Notes under the pieces: model-generated
Told to the model about the DNA's origin: nothing
What the model saw: the letters and a program-made list of their open reading frames with translations, nothing else
Database searches by the model: none
Part shown: positions 49,901 through 57,341 of the stretch, in pieces
Numbering within the stretch: the first letter of the stretch is position 1
Layout of the letters: the number at the start of each line of letters is the position of its first letter
Assembly: GCA_963971285.1 (NCBI GenBank)
Contig: OZ020258.1
Span: 2,356,001-2,420,000 of the forward strand
Origin: Astropecten irregularis
Taxonomy: Eukaryota > Echinodermata > Asteroidea > Paxillosida > Astropectinidae
Direction of reading: 5' to 3'
DNA: 64,000 bases
Program-made: the position numbers and the translations under genes

Positions 49901-51530
49901 ATACACAACCGATGACAAGGGGTCTCGTTGATGGCAGCTTAACTTCCAACCAGAGCGATTCAACTTTGTTCATACTGTCAGCGAAAAGTATTCTATGCTC
50001 AAGTGATTCCCTGATAAAAACTGCAACTCCCCCTCCAGAACGGTTCCGATCTTTCCTGTAAAGTTTGTAGCCAGGTAGTTTAAGTTCCTGTGTATCAATG
50101 GAATCATTAAGCCAAGTTTCAACAAGGCCTATGAGATGAGGTTTGGCCTCAGCTGCTAGCAATCGAATTTCTTCCAGCTTGGGTAGTAATGACCGAGTAT
50201 TAAAACAGACAAGTTTAATACCCCTTGAGGATCCAAAACTTTGATCACAGTTTCCAATGGCGAGCTGTTGGCTAGGGTACTCAGAATAGTCCCGCTGGCA
50301 CGTATGCTGCAAAGGGATGGAGATTACGTTTCTCGGCTGAAATAATTGATGATGCCGTTCCTTGAAAGCTTGATATGTTTGATGATCATGACTGGAAGAC
50401 TTCCTCCTTGAAATGTAGACTGGGATGGGGAGGGCAGTCGTCCTCTTCCTCTTCCTTCCACCTCGTTTTCCCCTGTATCTCAAGTGTAGGCCATTCATCT
50501 TAATTTGGTAAAGCACATCAGGTCTTGGACGCCCTGAACCACGGAGTCGGAGAATTTGCTTACGAGAATATACTATTCTGTTAGCTGGCTTATCTGTAAA
50601 TGCCTGCAGGCCGATGTTACTGTTCATTCTGTTAGGTGATGTCATTTCAGCTGACACAGATGTACAATAAAACAGGTTATGATGAATATCGTTCAGTTCC
50701 ACACTTGGGCCAGGATTTGAAGAAATATCCACACAAATGGTTATGTCACTAGGTGGATCGTGACCGGGCACACAAAGATTGATACACCCGTGTTTTAACC
50801 ATTTTGTCACTGTTTTTTTTGACAGTTTTCACACTAGAGAAATTAACGTACACTGTACAAATGCATGTACATGTACAGGTTGTTGTAGGTGTTCACATTT
50901 TGAATACAAATTTGCCACTTACTGATTTTTTACGGTTTGAACATTGCAAAACACTCTCCAGTGTGTGACTGTCACTGATAACTGGTCGTTCAGGCAATCT
51001 TCAAGGATATTGACAAATCAGTCCTCAATAAGGCTACCATCAAGCCCCGTGGCCACCCCACACCTAAACTTTTGTATTCAGCATTCCAAGGGCATGTACC
51101 ATTTGCTCATACAATACATAGAGGATCTATCTGTACATCAAATGGAAAATCATTTCTGCACTAGGTGCTTACGTACATTGGCACCGAGTGTTTATGCGAG
51201 AATGGAACAACACCCAAAATGTGTCTATGACACGGACCCTTAAGGCTCTGAAGTGTGAAGTGAAGATGCATTGTGGGATGGTTCCACTAAAAATGTGCAT
51301 ACAGAATCCCGTAGGCAGCTATCTTGGTAAGGATGGCCCCCAATAATGGCAGCCTCCATCTATTTATCTATGATGGGTCTTACCTCGTCTGTAAAGGCAT
51401 TTTCTGTCTTCTGCTGAGCCGTCCTCAGTCCCTTTCAACGCCCTGCGCGCTCTCCTGACATCCCGCAGTACGCCTAGGATGTCTGTGTGATGATGCTGCA
51501 GTGGACCGCTGTCAACAGGAACATCAAAAA
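19718..51530 (-). CDS. Beta-1,4-galactosyltransferase-family glycosyltransferase gene (GT7), 7 exons, 5' end not found
   Basis: Minus-strand exons, 5' to 3': 51530-51384, 35610-35536, 28618-28362, 27070-26954, 21904-21717, 20565-20341, 19943-19718. All borders are AG/GT and phases agree at all six junctions, giving about 411 codons. In order the product shows a stem; GGHWRPRHCTPRWK/VAVVVPFRNR; GIYVVEQ; FNKAFLMNVGF; the metal-binding DVD (HHDVDHVP); YYGCSQMPRH; YWGWGVEDD; and SDGLYNIWYPV. This is the full catalytic signature of Golgi beta-1,4-galactosyl/N-acetylgalactosaminyltransferases, which transfer UDP-activated sugar to terminal GlcNAc. The usual M-I-R-H metal-site segment reads TIRQDH. 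The first exon, with the signal anchor, is missing. Substrate (Gal or GalNAc) cannot be decided here. Confidence 0.88.
20341..20565 (-). CDS. B4GALT-like gene, WGWG-EDD exon
   Basis: A 225-bp exon encoding ILYPDIFGQVFGVT, INGFPNVYWGWGVEDDAIY and RPEGEVGFYNTIRQDHKQSE. W-G-W-G-x-E-D-D is the acceptor-binding and catalytic motif. Normal enzymes have M-I-R-H some 30 residues later, with Met and His binding metal. Here the aligned residues are Thr and Gln, with a His two positions on. Splice sites are ACCCCAG and GTTAG|GTAAGT. Confidence 0.93.
20724..20978. mobile_element. TCACTGATCTATACAAACTGGATAGGTC inverted-repeat element
   Basis: A perfect inverted repeat of about 27 bases (TCACTGATCTATACAAACTG... 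and ...CAGTTTGTATAGATCAGTGA) around 200 bases of non-coding sequence, between the WGWG and DVD exons of the B4GALT-like gene. Confidence 0.85.
21501..21620. mobile_element. GGGCCTGTTTGTTT element, copy 1
   Basis: Left GGGCCTGTTTGTTTCAG, right CTGAAACAAACAGGCTCC. The interior has GATCACGGATCCTGCTGATC and CCAATTTTAGCGTATCCTG. It lies in the intron just 3' of the DVD exon. Confidence 0.78.
21717..21904 (-). CDS. B4GALT-like gene, DVD metal-binding exon
   Basis: Encodes NNDEPFNKAFLMNVGF, then DWDCVVHHDVDHVPLSYAN and YYGCSQMPRHFMSGEDTWDY. The DVD triad binds Mn2+ and the UDP-sugar, and the two cysteines flanking it match the disulfide pair of mammalian enzymes. It is bounded by CCTTGCAG and TATAA|GTAAGT; the split Lys codon (AA+A) joins the next exon. 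Confidence 0.93.
22079..22254. mobile_element. TGGGAGACTTTTGAG element, copy 2
   Basis: AATGGGAGACTTTTGAG at the left and CCAAAGTCTCCCATT at the right. The interior has alternating GCATGCGCGC and ACAATTGTGAGC, like the 3.7 kb element. Confidence 0.65.
23069..23405. mobile_element. TTAA-flanked MITE, family A, diverged copy 3
   Basis: Begins TTAAAGGGCATGTACAATATTGGTAAC and shares the interior (GGCATGAAGATGGTGCTGG, CCTGAAATGGTGTATTTATC) with copies 1 and 2. The right end is degraded. Confidence 0.65.
23899..24248. mobile_element. TTAA-flanked MITE, family A, copy 2
   Basis: Complete copy: TTAA-AGGTACAG...TATACCT-TTAA with terminal inverted repeats of about 25 bases, no coding capacity, about 350 bases. 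It lies in an intron of the B4GALT-like gene. Confidence 0.82.
24985..25230. mobile_element. GGGGCCAATT-ended element, intronic copy
   Basis: GGGGCCAATTGTTTGACCCTGC at the left, CCATGAAATTGGCACC at the right, interior related to the 7.2 kb copy (CTGTCTTAATAAAAACAGG). Confidence 0.7.
25999..26073. repeat. Inverted repeat GTTCGGACAAAC ... GTTTGTCCGAAC
   Basis: Perfect 12-base arms about 50 bases apart, probably the ends of a small element. Confidence 0.5.
26557..26660. mobile_element. GGCTGCGTCCCAAATATCTGGCTG element, degraded
   Basis: The left end GGCTGCGTCCCAAATATCTG and the internal GGCAGCCACTAGCCAGTGAC match the 34.8 kb element in inverted order. The right end is lost. Confidence 0.5.
26954..27070 (-). 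CDS. B4GALT-like gene, nucleotide-sugar binding exon (PFRNR)
   Basis: A 117-bp phase 0-0 exon encoding 39 residues: VAVVVPFRNRF, LPIFLRHLVPFLKRQ, EFGIYVVEQ. P-F-R-N-R and the I-Y-V-x-x-Q end are diagnostic of the UDP-sugar binding fold of GT7 enzymes. Splice sites are GTCTACAG and GAGCAG|GTGAGT. Confidence 0.92.
28060..28129. repeat. Long hairpin with arms of about 32 bases
   Basis: AGAACCTTTGTTCTT plus GGGTTTT pair with AAAACCC and AAGAACAAAGGTTCT across almost no loop. It lies in the intron 3' of the GGHWRP exon. Confidence 0.8.
28362..28618 (-). CDS. B4GALT-like gene, start of catalytic domain
   Basis: A 257-bp exon (acceptor CCCTCCCAG, donor TGGAAG|GTAGGT). It contains sequons NFS and NRT, a basic stretch, and ends with YTPGGHWRPRHCTPRWK. 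The G-G-x-W-x-P-x-x-C-x-P-R-W-K block is the classic beginning of the B4GALT catalytic domain. The following exon supplies VAVVVPFRNR in phase 0. Confidence 0.88.
28925..29062. mobile_element. GGGCCTGTTTGTTT element, copy 2
   Basis: Left GGGCCTGTTTGTTTCCGG, right GTGCCTGAAACAAACAGACTCC, interior related to copy 1 but inverted. Confidence 0.72.
29897..30024 (-). mobile_element. tRNA-derived SINE, copy 2
   Basis: Same family as the copy at 10.2 kb: minus-strand GGCTCAGTTGG box, AGTTCGAATCC box, CCAGTTAATTTTTC and the CACCTTTCAATGA tail. It lies in an intron of the B4GALT-like gene, in the same orientation as the gene. Confidence 0.7.
30763..30842. repeat. 11-bp tandem repeat (AAAGCCRGAWC) x 7
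   Basis: Seven consecutive units such as AAAGCCAGAGC, AAAGCCGCATC and AAAGCCGGAAC. 11 bases is not a multiple of 3, so no periodic peptide is selected. Confidence 0.9.
31737..31758. repeat. Poly-C tract (22 C)
   Basis: Uninterrupted C run. Similar shorter runs occur near 6042, 9291, 9928, 14873 and 30985. Such tracts are recurrent in this window and are prone to length errors. Confidence 0.95.
32819..33167. mobile_element. GGCCATAAAAAAAAATTGT inverted-repeat element
   Basis: GGCCATAAAAAAAAAATTGTGTATTGGCGTAAC at the left is inverted at the right (GTTACACCAATACAACAATTTTTTTTTATGGCC). The interior is A-rich (AAATAAAA tracts). Confidence 0.82.
33877..34253. mobile_element. TTAA-type MITE, family B, inverted copy
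   Basis: Starts GAAAGGTAATATTATCATACTTTGGT and ends GGTATGCTACCAAAGTAT, inverted relative to the 15.1 kb copy. The interior includes AAAATATCAAGGAAGATACAG. Confidence 0.72.
34796..34933. mobile_element. GGCTGTGTTCCAATTCTCTGGCTG inverted-repeat element
   Basis: GTGTGCCAATTCTCTGGCTGCG and CAGCCAGAGAATTGGAACACAGCC are inverted, with a second inner pair (ACTGGCTAGTGGCTGC). A relative lies at 26.56 kb. Confidence 0.75.
35536..35610 (-). CDS. B4GALT-like gene, short stem exon with CPE motif
   Basis: A 75-bp exon, acceptor TTACATTGCAG, donor CCAG|GTAAGT. It reads RSPLEIVGSSTALGICPEP then HFVSP, and its last base plus the next exon gives Gly. The C-P-E near the end of the stem matches the C-P-E/C-P-x motif just before the catalytic domain of vertebrate B4GALTs. 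Confidence 0.68.
36073..36446. mobile_element. AGGCACGTTCACAC element, copy 1
   Basis: AGGCACGTTCACACACACCA with AAATAAGTGCGACTATTTGGG at the left is inverted at the right end (CACACACACCAAATAAGCGTGACTATTTGG in complement). The interior ATATCCCATCATGCAAAGCG and CGAGTTTAGCACAGGATGCA is shared with the 52.9 kb copy. Confidence 0.85.
36450..38820. repeat. TACATGTA / GTAGGCCTA-rich intronic sequence
   Basis: Many copies of TGTACATGTAC, ACGTGTACATGTAT and TAGGCCTAC without fixed spacing. No gene seen. The same texture covers 42600-44660, 44860-47150 (interrupted), 54630-55150 and 58140-58860. Confidence 0.6.
38824..39119. mobile_element. GGGCCCAATTTCATGGAATCCGT fold-back element
   Basis: Left GGGCCCAATTTCATGGAATC, right GATTCCATGAAATTAGGCCC. 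Inside, GGAATCCGTAAGC and TAACGGTAAC blocks repeat in both orientations. Confidence 0.72.
39237..39406. mobile_element. GGGGTTGATTTCA-ended fold-back element
   Basis: Left GGGGTTGATTTCATGAAGCC, right GGTGAAATCGACCCC. The interior holds inverted copies of GATCGTACATGTAAC and TACGAAG. Confidence 0.6.
39535..39754. mobile_element. GGCCTTTTCACACGACGCTAA inverted-repeat element
   Basis: Perfect ends GGCCTTTTCACACGACGCTA and TAGCGTCGTGTGAAAAGGCC. Inner arms CCATTGAGAAATTCTCTCATGG and CCATGAGAGAATTTCTCAATGG pair as well. 220 bases, non-coding. Confidence 0.85.
39994..40150. mobile_element. AGGCCTGGAATTT element, complete copy
   Basis: AGGCCTGGAATTT at the left and AAATTCCAGGCTT at the right. The interior ACATTTGAAGGGGGCACGAAGG...GGCCATGGCCTCCGT is repeated at 51.6 kb. 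Confidence 0.65.
40463..40860. mobile_element. 398-bp element with about 115-base inverted arms and a THAP-like start in the loop
   Basis: The left arm (40463-40578) and right arm (40744-40860) are near-perfect inverted copies beginning ATACGGGCGTTT(T/C)ACAATT. The arms contain GGTGCATGATGGGAAATTGT. The 165-base loop holds a short ORF (40630-40704) resembling the beginning of a THAP zinc finger. Confidence 0.85.
40630..40704 (+). pseudogene. THAP-zinc-finger-like N-terminal fragment in the loop of an inverted repeat
   Basis: 24 codons reading MVYVCVSFGC then TAHTSKLENIEKYL and a stop. THAP domains begin M-x2-3-C-x4-C with a Gly before the second Cys, then basic residues; the C-VSFG-C spacing fits. 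THAP domains occur in P-element-type transposases and in host proteins. The later AVPTF box, third Cys and His are absent, so this is at most a fragment or captured first exon. Confidence 0.4.
42127..42330. repeat. Two tandem ACACGGGTTTACACTTC hairpin units
   Basis: Unit 1 (42129-42226) and unit 2 (42240-42328) each begin ACACG(G/T)GTTTACACTTC, contain CGAGGCACT...ACGCATGCGCACTTTT, and end with the inverse GAAGTGTAA(A/G)CCCGT. They are two copies of one small inverted-repeat element head to tail. Confidence 0.75.
43941..44047 (-). mobile_element. tRNA-derived SINE, copy 3
   Basis: Third copy: minus-strand GGCTCAGTTGG, CCGGTTCAAATCC, CCAGTCAATTTTTCTTCTG and CACTTTTCAATGA. A short insertion (TAATGG) lies in the D-loop region. 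Confidence 0.7.
44473..44506. repeat. Hairpin GACCATAGAGTAAG / CTTACTCTATGGTC
   Basis: A 14-base perfect inverted repeat with a 6-base loop (GAAGAG). Confidence 0.85.
44665..44814. mobile_element. GGGGCCGATTTCACTAACGTTTGCGAT long hairpin
   Basis: Left arm GGGGCCGATTTCACTAACGT, right arm ACGTTAGTGAAATCGACCCC. Nearly the whole 150 bases can fold back (GATCATCGCTAAAGC with GCTTTAACGATGATC). Confidence 0.8.
47394..49634 (-). pseudogene. LINE ORF, reverse transcriptase part
   Basis: 746 codons open in the same frame as the preceding ORF. It begins with the last endonuclease motif (NLSDHLLIF). The reverse transcriptase shows QYRPIS, SGFRPLHST, FLDLRKAFDTVNHNIL, GVPQGTILGPLLF and the catalytic YADDTAL (around residue 470, near 48.2 kb). 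A C-terminal region follows with RLGWKTLQARR and AWNILP, usual in CR1/L2-group elements. No further stop or frameshift was seen, so this part is recently active or well preserved. Confidence 0.93.
49680..50810 (-). pseudogene. LINE ORF, endonuclease part (ends at premature stop)
   Basis: 376 codons open. The first codon shown is GTG, not ATG. Residues 28-35 read DISSNPGP, a 2A-like motif; a basic region (GKRGGRKRKR) follows around residues 130-145. The endonuclease fold starts near residue 210: CFNTRSLLPKLEEI, ETWLND, RSGGGVAVFIRES, GDFNVDYL. The frame then meets TAA directly after CPTRIT. The final SDH motif of the endonuclease occurs after the stop in the same frame, so the stop lies inside the domain and not at a natural boundary. 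Confidence 0.9.
50706..50729 (-). other. 2A-like (ribosome-skipping) motif in LINE ORF
   Basis: Encodes DISSNPGP, compared with the 2A consensus D-(V/I)-E-x-N-P-G-P. The only consensus departure is Ser for Glu. 2A-like sequences near the N terminus of non-LTR elements of sea urchins and other invertebrates are established. Activity of this variant is unknown. Confidence 0.55.
51384..51530 (-). CDS. B4GALT-like gene, stem-region exon
   Basis: The acceptor is TGTCTCTGCAG and the donor is GACGAG|GTAAGA. The exon enters at codon position 2 and leaves one base (G) that completes a Gly codon with the next exon. It encodes FDVPVDSGPLQHHHTDI, then LRDVRRARRALKG and EDRKCLYRR, a hydrophilic segment fitting the Golgi stem. 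No homologous signature is expected here, so assignment rests on strand, phase and splice-site quality. Confidence 0.6.
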
Positions 51531-51603
51531 CTGCAGAGACAGAACAAGAAAACATAAATAAAGATATCATTATTCATGATATATACATGTACCAGGGATT
51601 GAA

Positions 51604-51692
51604 TGGAAAACATTTGAAGGGGGCACAAAGGCCAAGAATCAGGGCAACGAAGGCCATGGCCTCCGTGGCATCCGTTAAATTTAAGGCTTGAT
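51604..51692. mobile_element. AGGCCTGGAATTT element, right-hand fragment
   Basis: GAAAACATTTGAAGGGGGCACAAAGGCC...GAAGGCCATGGCCTCCGT then AAGGCTTG; it matches the right half of the 40.0 kb copy, with a short internal duplication (CATCCGT). Confidence 0.65.
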
Positions 51693-52877
51693 ATACATGT
51701 ACAACTCATACATGTACAGTACATAATGTACAAGTAATAAACTGCTGCAAACTGCTCATCAACCAAAATGACAACCTGAAACATGTAATGTACTGTACAT
51801 CGTATTAATTGATCAAGGGTTACAAGGGATGACATTTCAATCTTTGCAGGAATCTTTGAGAAAGATCCTGCTACTTTAAGTTCAAAACATTAAGGCCCTC
51901 CAATCTCTCAAGCATGTGCAGTCATTCAACTCATAACAAAAAGCTAGGAGATTCTAATCTTCACTGTTACAGTGTTTTGCACTTTTCAGTGGCATAAGAG
52001 TGAAGTGATAAAGAGGAAATCAGCTGATCCAAGGAAAAGTTGCATGGCTGCATGTTAAAATGAAGTTCTCAAGTTTAAAAGCTCTGGCCAGATGTGAAGG
52101 ACCCTGGACTGAAGATAATTTGTGAGGGACGTGGGAGAGGTGACAGTTCCACACCTGCTAGAAATTCTTATAAATTTTGCATGTTGGAAGTTTTTGAAGC
52201 TGTTCCTCTTTAGAGAAGGGGGACAAGTATTATTCTGTATTGATTTCTTTCCCCTCTCAATAATTCTTTACTTTCTTTTCATTCTTTCACTCGGTACACA
52301 GACTTCTCCACATGCCAATGCGTGCATTCTACATAATGTACAATCTTTTAAAAGTTACAGTGTAGGAGAGCCTGGCGCTTTGATCCTAGCAGGATCTTTC
52401 TCAAAGTTTATTACTGTACTTCAACAATCTTTTTTGGTTATCCAATTAGGTTGAATTTAAATCAGAACCAGAATTGGACACTAGATACTGTATAAATACA
52501 TTCTGTATCTTAAGTTTCAATCTTGTGATGCTTCTACATGTATCTAAAGAGAGGATTTGTTAGGCACATTAATACAGTGCACTTTGAATTTCTGTAGATC
52601 TACAAGGGCCTACATGTATGCTGAACGACCTCTTGATTTCATTGGCAAAAGCTTTTAACACCTTTGCCACATTTGTCACCTGTTGCAAACTGGCACAGAT
52701 CTATTGATTACTTAAGACACAGGAGAGCCTGACATTTCAACTCCTGAAAGGGCCTTTGAGAGAGAACTCTCTAGGATTAAACACTAGGCTGTGATCATCC
52801 TGGTTCAGACACGGTACTAGTGTAGCAGTTCACTTTATAAAGGACAGGCATCAAGATCACACCATGCACTCTACAAT

Positions 52878-53272
52878 AGGCATGTTCACACGTACATACA
52901 AAAAACGCGACTAGTTGGGTCACGATTTGGGTCACAAATAGTTATGAAAGTGCTTATTTGTGTGTGAACACAAATAATTGACATTTGGAGCGCGATTCAA
53001 ATCGCATTAATAGTGCGTCTTTTTGCAAATAGAAGCGATTATTTTCTGCGTGAACAGTGCATAAAAAAAACCCCAGTTTTTTATATCCCATCATGCAAGG
53101 CGGGCCCGCGAGTTTAGCACAGGATGCATGCCGCAGTTTGATAGAAATCCTACCGCTGCGATTTGGGTCGCGCTTTTTTGCATGTGTGGACACAACAAAA
53201 AGCGTGACTATTTGGGTCGCGATTCGGAGCAGGACCCAAATAGTCGCACTTTTTGGATGTGTGAACGTGCCT
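52878..53272. mobile_element. AGGCACGTTCACAC element, copy 2
   Basis: AGGCATGTTCACACG at the left and GTGTGAACGTGCCT at the right. The interior is highly similar to the 36.1 kb copy (CCCGCGAGTTTAGCACAGGA), with an extra block near the left end. Confidence 0.85.
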
Positions 53273-55541
53273 ATTGTATTACACAATTCATGTGTTCGTC
53301 ATTTATACTGTCGATGAAATGATCTCTCTCAAACCATAGAGCTCAACAAACCCAGACCATGCAGAGTTGCAGACAGATTAAATTGATGGTGGAGGAAACA
53401 AGAAACCTGTCAGGAATTTGGAAGTCAAGCAGATCAAGGAAAAGAAACTGAGATAGGGTATCGTTCTCTTCCTGCTGGAGGTGGAGACAGATCTACAGGA
53501 ATGTCAAATGAAATCATAAATGAAAAAAAAATATGCAGCCGAGGGCCGGCCGGGCACAAGGAGTCAGACGCCTTTGGAGAACATTCCTCATCAATAAAAT
53601 CTTGCCCAAATGATTGCAATATGTTGAATTATAATCTTGTTTAAATTTCACAACTTTCACAAGATGAATGTACGGTATGTAAGTGGTTAGTGGGATATAA
53701 ATCACAAGTATTCAGCTTTGCATTTATTGTTTCGCATTGAACGAGCATTATAGGCCTTTCATGGAATATGACAAAATAATTTTACTCTTGCAAAGCAACC
53801 GAATGCAGTGTAGGCCCCTACATGTAATTGGTGCTCTCCGGGAGCTCATTAATCAAATTTCAGAGAAGCATCCGCCTGATTTGTTGGGAAAAATAAGACC
53901 GGGGGTTCTATTCCATGCCTCGCTGATGCTGATTTTTCCCGGCAGACCTAGATACGATGTGTTCACATGGCAATAGTTGCCATGGCACATTTCAACGAAG
54001 CACGATTCAGAGTTATTGCCTCTGACAAGCGGACAACCTGAGAAACCATTTACCCTTGAGCTGCCTAAATGTCATCATCATCAAACTATGCATTGATGTG
54101 TTAGCTTAAAAAAACACAACTACAACCGAGATAGGTGGCCTAGTCTGTGACTAGCTGTACTAGATAAATAATGGTCCAAGCCTCCCAAAAAATCAATCAA
54201 TCAATTATGACGCAATGCACAGGCAAATCACCAGTACTGACAACACAAGGTTGCACTTGTGCAGCACAAATTCAATTCTCAGAAGCAGCCAATTATAAGG
54301 GAGGAAACGTCATTTTAATCATTTCTCTTCATTTTAATATTGATCCAATATCATTCAAGTGTAACGGTCGTACTAATCAGAATTTTTTTTTTTAATACTT
54401 GCTTGTTACCATGGTTACTAGTGGAAAGTGTACGCTGAACGTGGTTTGCAAATGGCAAATTATAATTACAGACGGACAGACAGGGGTTGATAAAAATTTG
54501 GATGATTTTTTTTTAATCTAAATCGATTATTTTCATTTCAATTAAATTTTTAATTGTTTTTCCGAAATAACATTTTCCATCTGCTTAAAAAAAAAAGACA
54601 TAACAAAGCCACATTGCATCTTGTTGTCATATCATGGGCATATACATGTACATGTACATGTAAGGCCTATTATTATGTAAATAAAATGTGGCCAAAAACA
54701 CTAGTATCAACAAAAACTGAAAATGTTACACTTCTAATAATCTATTTCCAATATGGATTTACCTATTTCCATCTGTATTTTGTTTTTAAGTACAAACACT
54801 GAAATTATTGTGTATAATTATTACATTATACATTACTACATGTAGCTGAAACACATTATTACCAATGTGCTGGTACACATACAATAATCGTCACTGAAAT
54901 ACAGGATCATAGTTCACGGTAATGTATCATCATGTACAACACAATACCATGTACATGTACACTGTACAGTACACTTTACCCTGCTGTGTGCTTTTGATTC
55001 TACTAATGCCACACCCCCACACACCTTGCCAATACACATGACATAGGCCTACATGACATGTATGCACCGGTACTGTATGTATTGTTCGTGTATGCATTGC
55101 ATGCATCAGTACTGTACATTTTGTGCACATATGCCAGGTACTATGATTAGAGATTTGTTCCCATGTCTGGATAAATGGAGCAGTCTTTAGCCAGGCTAAG
55201 TTAATAATAAACCAGCAACATGTGAATGTACAACGAGGTGACCTTTGGGATGAATGTGGACAACTGTTAAAGACAATAACGAGCTTAAAATCACAAAGAC
55301 ATAGTAAAAAAATTTACCATTTAGAGCGTGATCCAAAATTAGGTACGTTTAAGATCTTCCAAAAAATAAATTAAAATTCCTTCAACACCCTTTAAAATTA
55401 CTTCTTTTCACTAAAAAAGGAGAAGATTTTTTTTATTATAAAAGAAATTTCTTACACTATTTAAATTAACCAAAGTTGAAAATGTTTCCAAGTTTTAATT
55501 ATAAAAACAACTCCATAGACTCAGGTGAAGGTAGTCATTAG

Positions 55542-55572
55542 CTGTTCCGACATTTTCGATGTCGGAACAGGT
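55542..55572. repeat. Hairpin CTGTTCCGACAT / ATGTCGGAACAG
   Basis: 12-base perfect arms with a 5-base loop in otherwise AT-rich sequence. Confidence 0.85.
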
Positions 55573-56528
55573 TTAGTTTTTGCTTAGATTTTTATTCTTA
55601 TTATTATCTTATCACCCTCTAAGATTGTTAACAGCTTATCTCTTCTTAGCTTCTTCTGATCAGCTTAGATGAGGTATCATATGAAAGCTTATAAGCTAAG
55701 GATCATACTGGCACTGAGTTGTAAAAATTCTTCATTAATTAAGCACGTGACAGCTCATTTAAATATTTAATTTTTATTGATGTCTATCCCTCACGCCCTA
55801 AAATCTTCTTTTAAAAAAAATAGACAAATTGAAAATGGCATGTGCCCAACTTTCACTGGTGTCAGGGCTAAACATTCACATATTTTTATTGACAATAAGT
55901 ATTCAAGAAATCTTTGGCGAAGCAATTAATGCATCAATTGATGTCTGTCCCTCACATGAGGGACGGATTTGGATCACACTCTTTATTATACTTTTACTGC
56001 ATGACATTTTTCAGATGGGCAAGAGGGCATGCTCTTTGTGAGGAACTGACGGGTCTACTGGCATGACATAGGGGCACCAAGGCATGAAGGCAATAATTGT
56101 GCACTGCATTTTAAGGCAAACAACACCATTTCATTGCCTCTGTGAAGTTCCTGCCCAACAACTGCTATGTAAATCATGTTATACATGTACATGTACATCA
56201 CGTACTTTGTCACACATACATATGTGCATCAATTAGAATTGTGATTTTGAATCAAGTCATCTTGCTCAAGTACGGCTTTAGCAATAACATGGCATGACAT
56301 GGTTCTAATTTAAGAGGGACAGTCTCTCTGCTTTGTATTATTGGACACTCTGATTAGATTTCTTGACAGTTCCGACAGCCAATTTCACTTGTCATTCACA
56401 TGTACATGTATGCATGTTAATGTACATAGAATTAATGGAACAATTTAGACACTGATTCCAATTTACACCTGCTGTAACTTTGACATCTTGTTTTCATGCG
56501 CAATAAAGCCCTGCTCTGCAGTTGCTTA

Positions 56529-56678
56529 GGGCCCGTTTGTTTAACCATAGAGGAAGCTTCATTTATGGTTTAACGCACAAGATCACGAATCCAGCGGATC
56601 TGGATCCCATTTTAAAGTGCCCTACATAGGACGTGGAACCCCAAATCTGGGATCATGTGCGTTAAACAACAGACCCCT
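56529..56678. mobile_element. GGGCCCGTTTGTTTAA element, copy 3
   Basis: Left GGGCCCGTTTGTTTAACCAT, right GCGTTAAACAACAGACCCC. The interior carries GGATCTGGATCCCATTTTA and CATAGGACGTGG, as in copy 4. Confidence 0.72.
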
Positions 56679-57341
56679 AGTGTCACAATGAATGAACATT
56701 GTAAAGCTAAAAGCATAGTTGTACAGTACAATTTTTCATGAAGACACAACCAACCTAGACTCCATTCCCGTATAAGTATAGGATTTCAATTTCCATGCAT
56801 AATTTCTTTGAGGGAAAAAGAGAAAGAAAAGAAAGGCAAGGGTGCGGGAACAGCGGGACACTCAGCCGTCATGTATTATGGATCCATGGCCAGGATCATG
56901 TCTGGGGCTACAGACCAATCAGCATTGGTCAACCATCATCACCTCTCCACTGCAGACACAGAGCTCTTTCTGCTTTAATGCCGGGATCTCTATCACGGAA
57001 TGGCGTGAATGTAATGTGGACTATTCAGCCAATGATGCTATTTTCATCTCAGCATAGCATCGTCTAAGCCTAAAAACCTCCGGAGGGGATTCAAAGCTAC
57101 TGTATTTTATTGTGCATGGCCTTTGCTGAACATTTTGTTCTCCAACAATGTAGAGCCTACTGCATACACCTGTTCTTAAGGGGGAAAGGGGAATAATGCT
57201 GGCTCAGAAATGTAGCTAAAAGCTTCCCAGACTTAGAAATTTATAAAAAAGCAATAAATCACTCAGTCCTGTTCCTTCACGGTACAGCTTCTAGCTGCTC
57301 TGCCTCTAGAATGGAGGAGGGAACAAGTTCTGTATTGATTA

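Larger units (their letters stand above)
47189..50820 (-). mobile_element. CR1-type non-LTR retrotransposon (LINE), nearly intact
   Basis: One long minus-strand frame runs from about 50810 to 47394 and carries an apurinic endonuclease and a reverse transcriptase, followed by a roughly 180-base 3' UTR ending in a short (AAAT)n tail (forward TTTATTTATT at 47190-47210). Such microsatellite 3' ends are typical of the CR1/L2 group. The frame has no ATG at its start and an in-frame stop lies just upstream, so the copy is probably 5'-truncated. The element lies in the sense direction in the intron between the two stem exons of the B4GALT-like gene. One in-frame TAA (49682-49680) separates the two ORFs below. 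Confidence 0.93.
53620..57340. other. Region 5' of the identified B4GALT-like exons, no exon found
   Basis: The N-terminal anchor exon should lie upstream of 51.5 kb on the minus strand. No ATG-starting segment with a short basic tail, a hydrophobic stretch of about 20 residues and a donor was convincing here. AT-rich blocks (54080-54900, 55280-55800) contain only simple sequence. Confidence 0.4.

Noticed and set aside
48921-50061. Plus-strand ORFs within the LINE
   Set aside because: Shadows of the endonuclease-reverse transcriptase frame on the minus strand.
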